Assembly: GCA_964485455.1 (NCBI GenBank)
Contig: CAZAJU010000043.1
Span: forward strand, 1-16,315
From: Tissierella_B sp964485455
GTDB taxonomy: Bacteria > Bacillota > Clostridia > Tissierellales > Tissierellaceae
Reading direction: 5' to 3'
DNA length: 16,315 bases
Below, piece by piece: positions 1 to 6,104 of this stretch. The notes below the pieces were generated by a model. It was given only the letters and a program-made list of their open reading frames with translations. It was not told the origin of the DNA and ran no database searches. A program made the translations under genes and the position numbers. The first letter of the stretch is position 1. The number at the start of each line of letters is the position of its first letter.

Positions 1-7
1 CTTTTTT

Positions 8-36
8 AGTATAGCAGATTCTTTTTTCTTTGTCAA
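8..36 (-). promoter_or_regulatory. Strong sigma-A promoter, distal member of a tandem pair (P2, rRNA-operon-like)
   Basis: On the minus strand a perfect -35 TTGACA (31-36) is followed by a 17-nt spacer and a -10 TATACT (8-13, 5 of 6). TGC directly precedes the -10 and gives an extended -10. The predicted start is at about position 1, so the transcript runs out of the window to the left. An A-rich upstream tract and a second promoter about 96 bp upstream match the tandem-promoter layout of Bacillota rRNA operons. The promoter itself is seen directly. The rRNA assignment is inference, because the transcribed gene is not in the window. Confidence 0.85.
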
Positions 37-70
37 CTTGTTTTTTTAAGTTTTTTAAGTTCTTTTTGAG
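37..70 (-). promoter_or_regulatory. UP-element-like A-tract upstream of P2
   Basis: Directly upstream of the P2 -35 box the minus strand carries phased runs of A (AAAAA, AAAAAA, AAAAAAA) separated by CTT or GAACTT. Such tracts bind the RNA polymerase alpha C-terminal domain and are typical of rRNA promoters. The A-runs are seen directly and the function is inferred from position. Confidence 0.6.
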
Positions 71-103
71 AGCTTTTTCTTAAAGTCACAGTCGACTTTT
101 ACA

Positions 104-132
104 ATAATAACACCTTTATAGATATTTGTCAA
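104..132 (-). promoter_or_regulatory. Strong sigma-A promoter, upstream member of the tandem pair (P1)
   Basis: The minus strand shows a perfect -35 TTGACA (127-132), a 17-nt spacer and a -10 TATTAT (104-109, 5 of 6). The expected start is near position 97. A small inverted repeat, AAAGTC/GACTTT (82-99), sits at that start. P1 lies downstream of the TPR gene and points the same way. It is too far past that gene's stop codon to serve it, so it must drive whatever lies left of the window. Confidence 0.8.
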
Positions 133-167
133 CGGATTATTTGTATTTTTTTAAGTTAATTTGGAAT

Positions 168-249
168 GATTCTAAGATAAATCCCATCTCTTTGCTTTGA
201 ATGCTAGAAACTGACAGGGTTTCATTGAATATTAATTTAGCTTAGAATC
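168..249 (-). repeat. Structured segment bounded by 9-bp inverted repeats
   Basis: GATTCTAAG (168-176) and CTTAGAATC (241-249) are perfect reverse complements 64 nt apart. The right arm touches the TPR stop codon (249-251). Inside, AATG-AAAC and GTTT-CTAG-CATT (about 201-227) can form a smaller nested stem-loop. No U-run follows on either strand, so it does not look like a standard intrinsic terminator. It may be a 3'-UTR structure of the radical SAM operon mRNA or a short palindromic repeat. No coding signal was seen in this region. Confidence 0.45.
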
Positions 250-1385
250 TATAGAGTTTCAAGATATCTTTTTAATTCAGATCTCTGAATCTCAACATTC
301 TCATCATATGGGTTAAGCTCATAGGCCATATCTATATCCCTTAATGCAAGGTTATATTCTCCTAACTGTACATAGCCCAATCCCCTGTTGAAATATATCT
401 TATAATCAGCCTCTGATTCTTCAATTCCATCGGTAAATATCTTTATAGCTTCAAGTATCATCCCCTGAATGAAGTAAATGATCCCCAAATCATTATATAG
501 GTCACTCTGAGTCTTATCTAATTCTATAGCAGTGATTAAATATTCTTCTGCCAACTCATAATCTTCTAACCCCTTATAACATAAGCCAATCAGATAATTT
601 ATATTCCAATTGTCTTTATGTTTAGGCATAAGCTTTAAAAAGGCATCTAAGGCCTTTCCAAAGTCATTATAAGAATAATAGCTAAGACCCACTTCCATTT
701 TCACATCATCATCTATGATGTCTATCTGCTCTCTTATCTCTTGAAGTCTATCTTCATCTTTATCAAGGGTTAAGAACTTATTCCAGGTTATTTGTGTCTT
801 TAAAAACTGTTCTGAGTATCTATAATGGTAACCCAACTTATAGTATGCAAGTGAATAGGTATCATCTATATTCACAATTTCTTCTAGCTCATTTGTTGAC
901 CTATGGAGAAATTCTTCACCTTCATCTAAATTATCATCCTCTATTTTAGCTTTTCCCATTGTTTCAAGCACTATAGCATAATTTAACCTAGCATCAAGAT
1001 TTTCATTATCCAAAGCAATACATGCTCTAAAGAAAACACCAGCAGTTTCTAATTCTACTGCCTCCATCGCCTTAATTCCTTTAACGAAAGCAAATTTAAA
1101 TATATCCTTATCATATGCATTGATAATCTCCATATATTGGTCTATATGAGGAAATTTAGGATCAGTCCCTAATAAGAATAATATCCCCTCTACCACATTG
1201 CCTAAACGGATTTCTTCACTTAAATCCCCATACTCTAACTCATACATTAGTTTATCTGTAATAACTGGAAGAGGAATACCTCCTTCTAATATATATCCAT
1301 TGATATTAAGCTCTGTACTTTCTTTTAATTCTATAAAGGTTAATTCCTTTGTTTTTCCTTTAAATAATTCTTCTACTTTGCTCAC
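249..1385 (-). CDS. Tetratricopeptide repeat (TPR) protein
   Basis: This is a soluble, acidic protein of 378 residues with no signal peptide or membrane segment. The C-terminal two thirds is built of helical hairpins with the TPR pattern (small residue, Tyr/Leu, Gly-x-x-Tyr, Ala, then a Pro near the turn). The clearest repeats cover roughly residues 230-370 and end in forms such as AIELDKTQSDLYNDLG and AYELNPYDENVE. TPR arrays mediate protein-protein contacts and no catalytic domain was seen. It is the last gene of an operon with a six-helix membrane protein and a radical SAM protein. The start chosen is GTG at 1385, because AGGTGG lies 8 nt upstream. The alternative GTG at 1397 would overlap that ribosome binding site. 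Its partner and role are unknown. Confidence 0.85.
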   Translation of the reverse strand: MSKVEELFKGKTKELTFIELKESTELNINGYILEGGIPLPVITDKLMYELEYGDLSEEIRLGNVVEGILFLLGTDPKFPHIDQYMEIINAYDKDIFKFAFVKGIKAMEAVELETAGVFFRACIALDNENLDARLNYAIVLETMGKAKIEDDNLDEGEEFLHRSTNELEEIVNIDDTYSLAYYKLGYHYRYSEQFLKTQITWNKFLTLDKDEDRLQEIREQIDIIDDDVKMEVGLSYYSYNDFGKALDAFLKLMPKHKDNWNINYLIGLCYKGLEDYELAEEYLITAIELDKTQSDLYNDLGIIYFIQGMILEAIKIFTDGIEESEADYKIYFNRGLGYVQLGEYNLALRDIDMAYELNPYDENVEIQRSELKRYLETL

Positions 1386-1393
1386 CTTAACAC

Positions 1394-1399
1394 CCACCT
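1394..1399 (-). promoter_or_regulatory. Ribosome binding site deciding the TPR gene start
   Basis: AGGTGG on the minus strand lies 8 nt before GTG at 1385. It overlaps the stop codon of the preceding membrane-protein gene (1398-1400) and suggests translational coupling. It favours the downstream GTG over the GTG at 1397, which lies within the site. Confidence 0.65.
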
Positions 1400-2147
1400 A
1401 AAACTTATTCATAAACATTCTTTTTCTTCTTGTTGAAGTGCTTAGCACTTTAAATAGATACCCTCTATATATCATCATAAATGAAAATATTATTTGCCCT
1501 ATAAGATACAGTACAAAGGTTTTTGAAGATAACCCAAAAGTAAACCTAATACTTGTATTTACAAAGTTCATTAAGATATTTCCTGTAGTTATATAGATAA
1601 GCACCATAAAGACAACATTAGGAACCAACCAGTTTAGCCAATTTTCCTTGATAAACTCCAAGGAATACATTAGGGTATCGGCTGGACTATAGCTTTTTAA
1701 ATAAATTGACTCTGGAAGAGCATTAAATGCAATTATAGCTATGAGCATTATTACCGAATTTAAAGATAATGCAGCTGACCCAAATATTCCTAAGGTTGAT
1801 AGTAAAAGCTCTCCAATATATATAATAAAGAACACACCATATATTTTCCATAAAAACGCTGTAAAACCTTGTTTAAAATCATTAAAGCTAAATCTGTTAT
1901 AGTTGATTATATTGAATAATAAATATAGATAATTTGAAATTATAGCACTTTGTATAAAGTAAGTTATAAATCCACTTATTATCATTAACGGTCCTCTAAA
2001 TATTAAAGAAACCAAGCTTCCTACAAATAAAGTAATTAATCCATAGACTATCCCAGTAAAGATAATTAGATAATTCTTCCTAAGGCTTTCCATAGTCTTT
2101 TTAAATGATTGCTCTGTTACATACTTAAAATCCTTTAATAGCTCCAT
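1398..2147 (-). CDS. Six-helix integral membrane protein of unknown function
   Basis: This is a 249-residue hydrophobic protein with about six predicted membrane segments, near residues 26-50, 53-80, 99-122, 125-145, 170-190 and 209-232. A short positively charged tail (TRRKRMFMNKF) is probably cytoplasmic. No transporter or enzyme signature was recognised. The layout resembles the loosely defined multi-helix DUF975-like or glycerophosphoryl-type membrane proteins of Bacillota, but I cannot place it in a family. Its start overlaps the end of the radical SAM gene by 23 bp in another frame, and the TPR gene follows directly, so the three are almost certainly co-translated. GGAG about 9 nt upstream supports the ATG at 2147. 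Confidence 0.8.
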   Translation of the reverse strand: MELLKDFKYVTEQSFKKTMESLRKNYLIIFTGIVYGLITLFVGSLVSLIFRGPLMIISGFITYFIQSAIISNYLYLLFNIINYNRFSFNDFKQGFTAFLWKIYGVFFIIYIGELLLSTLGIFGSAALSLNSVIMLIAIIAFNALPESIYLKSYSPADTLMYSLEFIKENWLNWLVPNVVFMVLIYITTGNILMNFVNTSIRFTFGLSSKTFVLYLIGQIIFSFMMIYRGYLFKVLSTSTRRKRMFMNKF

Positions 2148-3903
2148 TATTCCACTCTCCAGTCAAAAATTTTGATATGTTATTTATCTCACACCTATTT
2201 ATTACCTTGTCTTTAAAATCGAAAAGTAGATATATACATTTATCTGAATCCTTTATCTCATAGTCATTATTTATAATGCGGAGAACATCCTTTGAGAAAG
2301 CTTCCACAATCACTTTGTTAATTAGCTTCTTTGTGGGTAGCTCCTTATAATCATATAGATAATCCTTTAATAAATCTTCATTCTTTAAAAGGTCATGTAA
2401 TTGGCTTCCATCTAAATTATTGCTATTTCTTTCTATTGGATTAGGAAAAGTTAACTTTTTATTGTTGGAGATATAGTCTAGCTTCACTATTTCCATAAAG
2501 TAATCCTCTAAACCAAAGCGCCTTTTTATATAATAATCCAAAAGTATTTGATATAGACCATTTCTACTATGGGAAACCTCATTCAATCCGTTTGTTTCCC
2601 AATAGTTTGCAAAGTCTTCATAAAACTCGAAGTAAGATTTAAAGAAGTTTCTTATGATAAATTCCAATGAATGAAGAAAATATCCCTCGTTGTAATACTT
2701 TTCAACTAAATTTTCAATTCCTTTAAGCCTTAAAATATCTCCATAATCTAGCCAATTGCTTTCCAATAGCTCATATGGAGGCTTATTTAAGTATTTATAA
2801 CCATATTTTCTCTCGTCAATACGAAGTCCCGATCCCTTTAATAGCTTTAAAAATCCCAACTGAAGCTTTTCTGGTCTTATTGAATAAACATCATTAAAGG
2901 AGTTGGCAAAACTCTTATAATCCTCGTAAGGAAGTCCTGCGATTAAATCTAGATGTTGATGGATATTTCTATTCTTTTTAATATTTATAGTCACTTGTTT
3001 TAATTTTTCAAAGTCAGTAACCCTGCCTATACTTATTATGGTCTGAGGATTTGTGGATTGAACTCCTATCTCAAATTGAAATAAGCCTTCCTTAGGCTTC
3101 TTTAGGTACTCTAGGGTTTCATCATCGATTAAATGGGCTGTTACTTCAAAGTGGAAATTGATATTTTCAGGATTTAACTCCATTATATAGTCCATAATCT
3201 CTCTAGAGTATCCCTTATGTGCATTAAAGGTCCTATCTACAAATTTAACTTGACTAACACCAGATTCAACTAATGTTTTTATATCCCTTTTAACTCTATC
3301 TATGGAAAAAAATCTAACTCCCTTTATAGTTGAAGAAAGGCAAAACTCACAGTTGAAAGGACAACCTCTAGAGCTTTCATAATATACTATTTTATTCTTA
3401 AATTCGTCTCCTACCTTCTCATATGGAGATGGTATAATATCTAGATTCTCAATCTGTTCCCTAGGTGGATTTATTACTACTTCTTCCCTATTTCTGAATA
3501 TTAGACCTTTTACATCACATAAATATTCTGCTTGAAGCATTTCTCTAAAGGTCTCTTCTCCTTCACCATATACTATATAATCTATGAATTTATTCTTTTC
3601 CATTAATCGGACCCCATCAAAGGATACTTCCGGTCCTCCAAGTAGAATCTTTAGCTCTGGTTTTATTGTCTTCAAAGCCTCAGAAATCTGAAGAATCTCA
3701 TTTACATTCCAGATGTATGTTGAAAACCCAATTAATTCAGGACTTGCTTTATATATAGCTGAGAGTATCTGCTCCATTGGTTGGTTTATTGTAAATTCCA
3801 TTATCTCTATATCAGCTATGTCTTTTACATACTCTTTTAAGTATCTAATAGCAAGATTTGAATGAATAAACTTAGAGTTCAATGTAGTTAATAATATTTT
3901 CAT
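2125..3903 (-). CDS. B12-binding-domain radical SAM protein (DUF4080-type)
   Basis: This is a 592-residue, probably cytoplasmic enzyme. Residues 1-130 form a Rossmann-like cobalamin-binding domain (MKILLTTLNS start, LIGFSTYIWN, LLGGPEVS at 87-94, YGEGE near 112). It lacks the DxHxxG base-off histidine motif. Residues about 170-370 are the radical SAM core with CxxxCxxC at C181, C185 and C188 for the 4Fe-4S cluster, and FEIGVQS and LIAGLPYED further on. The remaining 220 residues match the long, poorly characterised C-terminal region typical of DUF4080-type members. Radical SAM proteins of this class often methylate or rearrange unactivated carbons, but the substrate here cannot be read from sequence. 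It is the first gene of the operon with the membrane and TPR proteins and has its own promoter. AAGGTG precedes the ATG. Confidence 0.9.
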   Translation of the reverse strand: MKILLTTLNSKFIHSNLAIRYLKEYVKDIADIEIMEFTINQPMEQILSAIYKASPELIGFSTYIWNVNEILQISEALKTIKPELKILLGGPEVSFDGVRLMEKNKFIDYIVYGEGEETFREMLQAEYLCDVKGLIFRNREEVVINPPREQIENLDIIPSPYEKVGDEFKNKIVYYESSRGCPFNCEFCLSSTIKGVRFFSIDRVKRDIKTLVESGVSQVKFVDRTFNAHKGYSREIMDYIMELNPENINFHFEVTAHLIDDETLEYLKKPKEGLFQFEIGVQSTNPQTIISIGRVTDFEKLKQVTINIKKNRNIHQHLDLIAGLPYEDYKSFANSFNDVYSIRPEKLQLGFLKLLKGSGLRIDERKYGYKYLNKPPYELLESNWLDYGDILRLKGIENLVEKYYNEGYFLHSLEFIIRNFFKSYFEFYEDFANYWETNGLNEVSHSRNGLYQILLDYYIKRRFGLEDYFMEIVKLDYISNNKKLTFPNPIERNSNNLDGSQLHDLLKNEDLLKDYLYDYKELPTKKLINKVIVEAFSKDVLRIINNDYEIKDSDKCIYLLFDFKDKVINRCEINNISKFLTGEWNNGAIKGF

Positions 3904-3937
3904 ACTTCACCTTCTTTCTTTTAATCATAATAACAAT

Positions 3938-3966
3938 ATTTTACCCCATATACACTAAAACGCCAA
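3938..3966 (-). promoter_or_regulatory. Promoter of the radical SAM/membrane/TPR operon
   Basis: The minus strand has a -35 TTGGCG (3961-3966, 4 of 6), a 17-nt spacer and a -10 TAAAAT (3938-3943, 5 of 6). The predicted start is near 3931, which leaves a leader of about 28 nt before the ATG at 3903. It is arranged back to back with the plus-strand promoter at 3988-4016, so the two could influence each other. Confidence 0.6.
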
Positions 3967-3987
3967 ATTTATTTACCTAGATTTATA

Positions 3988-4016
3988 TTGAATCTTAAAT
4001 CTAAAAGATATAGAAT
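3988..4016 (+). promoter_or_regulatory. Promoter of the small plus-strand gene
   Basis: The plus strand has TTGAAT (3988-3993, 4 of 6), a 17-nt spacer and TAGAAT (4011-4016, 5 of 6). The expected start is near 4023, followed by a leader of about 25 nt with a good ribosome binding site. This promoter covers an in-frame TTG at 3988 and argues that the small protein starts at 4048 instead. Confidence 0.65.
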
Positions 4017-4033
4017 AGAATTTAGAACAAATG

Positions 4034-4040
4034 AAAGGGG
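4034..4040 (+). promoter_or_regulatory. Ribosome binding site of the small plus-strand gene
   Basis: AAAGGGG lies 7 nt before the ATG at 4048. It sits between the predicted transcription start and the ATG, and it fixes the start of the 69-residue protein. Confidence 0.7.
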
Positions 4041-4047
4041 AACAAAA

Positions 4048-4257
4048 ATGCGTGACTTTGATAAAATTTCAATACAGGAAATGTCTAAAGATGATATGTA
4101 TCTTATAATAGAGGCATTAGAATATACCGGTAAAAACACTAAGATAAACGAGTTTATTCAACTTAGAAATAATATACTTCAAGAACTGAGTGCATTGGCC
4201 GAAATCAGTGAAGAAGAATTCTTAGAGTACTTAAAAGAAGAGACCCTTTCCATCTAG
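4048..4257 (+). CDS. Small acidic helical protein, unknown
   Basis: This is a 69-residue hypothetical protein (MRDFDKISIQEMSKDDMYLI...) with about 16 acidic and 7 basic residues. It has no cysteines, no signal peptide and no membrane segment. The Leu/Ile spacing suggests two or three amphipathic helices (about residues 15-26, 32-52 and 54-66). I do not recognise the family. It is the only plus-strand gene in the window and has a complete transcription unit: promoter, ribosome binding site, and a terminator whose left arm encodes the last residues. The longer reading frame back to TTG at 3988 is rejected because it would include the promoter. It could be a small regulator or adaptor, but nothing in the sequence shows this. 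Confidence 0.7.
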   Translation: MRDFDKISIQEMSKDDMYLIIEALEYTGKNTKINEFIQLRNNILQELSALAEISEEEFLEYLKEETLSI

Positions 4258-4269
4258 AAAGGGTCTCTT
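4238..4269. terminator. Bidirectional intrinsic terminator between convergent genes
   Basis: A perfect 13-bp stem (4238-4250 with 4257-4269, AAGAGACCCTTTC) encloses a 6-nt loop, CATCTA. On the plus strand a weak CTT tail follows the small gene, whose stop codon spans the loop and the right arm. On the minus strand the stem is followed by CTTTTAA, so transcripts from argS can stop here too. Such shared terminators are common between convergent units. Confidence 0.8.
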
Positions 4270-4273
4270 CTTA

Positions 4274-4321
4274 TGATCTAACCCAATTTACGGCGTTTTT
4301 CCGTAAATTGATGGTAGGTCA
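4274..4321. repeat. Hairpin 1 of an intergenic twin-hairpin element
   Basis: A perfect 10-bp stem, CAATTTACGG (4284-4293) with CCGTAAATTG (4301-4310), has loop CGTTTTT. It is extended outward by CC/GG and by TGATCTA (4274-4280) pairing with TAGGTCA (4315-4321, one G-T pair) around small bulges. It makes about 19 pairs in 48 nt. It has no U-run on either side and no reading frame, so neither a terminator nor a gene explains it. Confidence 0.65.
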
Positions 4322-4324
4322 GAT

Positions 4325-4382
4325 GCAGTCTAGCCAAATCTATGAGAGCGAAGCCAACTAATTGATTTGTGCTAAAGACTGC
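4325..4382. repeat. Hairpin 2 of an intergenic twin-hairpin element
   Basis: GCAGTCT (4325-4331), AGC (4332-4334) and CAAATC (4335-4340) pair with GATTTG (4364-4369), GCT (4371-4373) and AGACTGC (4376-4382), with a 1-nt and a 2-nt bulge. This gives 16 pairs around a 23-nt apical region. It starts 3 nt after hairpin 1 and ends 3 nt before the argS stop codon. Two adjacent hairpins in about 110 noncoding bases suggest a small nonautonomous palindromic element or a structured RNA in the argS 3' UTR. Confidence 0.6.
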
Positions 4383-4385
4383 AAT

Positions 4386-6086
4386 TTACATCTTCTGTGG
4401 TGCTTCCATACCCAATAACCCTAATCCGTTCTTTATTACGGCTTTTGTAGCATAAACAAGGGTAAGTCTTGCCTTCTTAAGCTCCTGATCCTCTATGATG
4501 ATTGGAGTACTGCTGTAGAACTTGTTGAAGGTCTTTGCAATTTCAACAACATGTCTTGTTATTAAATAAGGCTCGTTCTTATCACAGGCTTCCAACACTA
4601 CCTCAGGGAACTTGTATAAAAGTCTTACAACGTTGATTTCATCTTCTGTATTTAAAAGCTCAATATTAGCCTTGTCCTCTATTCTAAATCCACCCTTTTC
4701 AAGCAAGGAATTGCTTCTAGCATAGGTGTATTGGCAATAAGGTCCAGTCTCGCCTTCAAAACTTAAGGTTCTATCCCAATTAAATACATAATCCTTGATT
4801 CTTTGATTAAATAACTCCTGGAATATAATAGCTCCAATCCCTACTTGTTTAGCTACCTCTTCCTTATTAGGAAGATTTGGATTTCTCTCCTCAATGATCT
4901 TAGCTGTATTATTTATAGCTGTGTTTAGAACATCTTCTAAGAATACTACTCTTCCTTTTCTAGTTGAAAGGGTTCCATCCTCAAGGCTTACCATTCCAAA
5001 AGGAACATGTATACAATCCTTAGCCCATTCATTTCCCATTAGCTCTATAACCTTTATCCATGCTTTAAAATGTAGATTTTGTTGTGATGCAACTACGTAG
5101 ATATTCTTATAGAAATCATAGTGTTTTTTACGATATATAGCTGCTGTAATATCCCTAGTTGTATATAAGGTAGAACCATCACTCTTTCTTATTAAAGCAG
5201 GAGGCATACCATATGGTTCTAAATCTACTATGGAAGCACCTTCTGAATCTTTAAGTATACCCTTTTTCTCCATTTCTTCTATAACAGCCGGCATTTTGTC
5301 TGAATAGAAGGATTCTCCAGCATATGAATCAAAGCTTATATTAAGCATATTATAAACTCTGGAGAACTCTTTAAGACTTATATCTCTAATCCACTGCCAT
5401 AATTCATTTGCCTCTTCATTACCATCTTCTAACTCCTTGAACCAGTATCTTGCTTCATCCCTTAAGGACTCATCTTCTTCTGCTTCAGCATTAAATCTTA
5501 CATAAAGCTTTAAGAGTTCCTTGATTGGATCCGATTCGATAACTTCCTTGTCTCCCCACTTTTTAAATGCAGATATAAGCATTCCAAATTGAGTTCCATA
5601 ATCTCCAAGGTGATTAATAGCAATGGTATCATAACCTAGAAATTTATAAATTTTATATAAGGAATTTCCAATAACTGTGGTTCTTATATGACCTATATGA
5701 AATGGCTTTGCTATATTTGGAGATGAGAATTCTACTATTACTCGTTTTCCATTTCCTATTGAAGAAGAGCCAAATTCATCCTTTTTCTCTAGCACCTCAG
5801 CTAGTACAGTAGCCATAAGCTTCTTTTTATCTATAAAGAAATTTACATATGGTCCGTTATTCTCCACCTTTTCAAAGTACTCATCCTGACTGAATTTACT
5901 AGCTAGCTCTTCAGCTATGATATTTGGAGCTTTTCTAAAGGCTTTAGCCAATCTAAATACCGGAAATGCATAATCCCCCATCTCATATTGTGGTGGAATT
6001 TCGATTAAGGCTTTTACCTCTTCTTCTGATAAAGAGTCCACCTGGCTTTTTATAAGTTTCACAACTTGGTTTTTAAAATCTATCAT
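4386..6086 (-). CDS. argS: Arginyl-tRNA synthetase
   Basis: ArgRS is a cytoplasmic class I synthetase that charges tRNA-Arg with arginine using ATP. The protein has 566 residues, normal for the family. It shows the N-terminal Add-1 domain (about 1-85), the Rossmann catalytic core with SSPNIAKPFHIGH (HIGH at 130-133) and AINHLGDYGTQFG (157-168), and a C-terminal DALR anticodon-binding domain with ETGPYCQYTYARS. The second signature loop reads LSTRKG (373-378) instead of KMSKS, which is usual for many bacterial ArgRS. GGAGG upstream supports ATG at 6086. It is the last gene of the zapA-U32-mutS2-argS run, 18 bp after mutS2. No T-box leader was seen before it. Confidence 0.97.
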   Translation of the reverse strand: MIDFKNQVVKLIKSQVDSLSEEEVKALIEIPPQYEMGDYAFPVFRLAKAFRKAPNIIAEELASKFSQDEYFEKVENNGPYVNFFIDKKKLMATVLAEVLEKKDEFGSSSIGNGKRVIVEFSSPNIAKPFHIGHIRTTVIGNSLYKIYKFLGYDTIAINHLGDYGTQFGMLISAFKKWGDKEVIESDPIKELLKLYVRFNAEAEEDESLRDEARYWFKELEDGNEEANELWQWIRDISLKEFSRVYNMLNISFDSYAGESFYSDKMPAVIEEMEKKGILKDSEGASIVDLEPYGMPPALIRKSDGSTLYTTRDITAAIYRKKHYDFYKNIYVVASQQNLHFKAWIKVIELMGNEWAKDCIHVPFGMVSLEDGTLSTRKGRVVFLEDVLNTAINNTAKIIEERNPNLPNKEEVAKQVGIGAIIFQELFNQRIKDYVFNWDRTLSFEGETGPYCQYTYARSNSLLEKGGFRIEDKANIELLNTEDEINVVRLLYKFPEVVLEACDKNEPYLITRHVVEIAKTFNKFYSSTPIIIEDQELKKARLTLVYATKAVIKNGLGLLGMEAPQKM

Positions 6087-6104
6087 ACCTAATCCTCCGT
6101 TTGG

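Noticed and set aside
3988..4047. N-terminal extension of the small plus-strand protein from TTG at 3988
   Set aside because: The segment contains a 17-nt-spaced promoter and the ribosome binding site for ATG at 4048, so it is leader DNA.
4370..4378. LSTRKG in place of KMSKS in ArgRS (gene 4386-6086) as a damaged active site
   Set aside because: Many functional bacterial ArgRS have a degenerate KMSKS loop, and the rest of the protein is intact.
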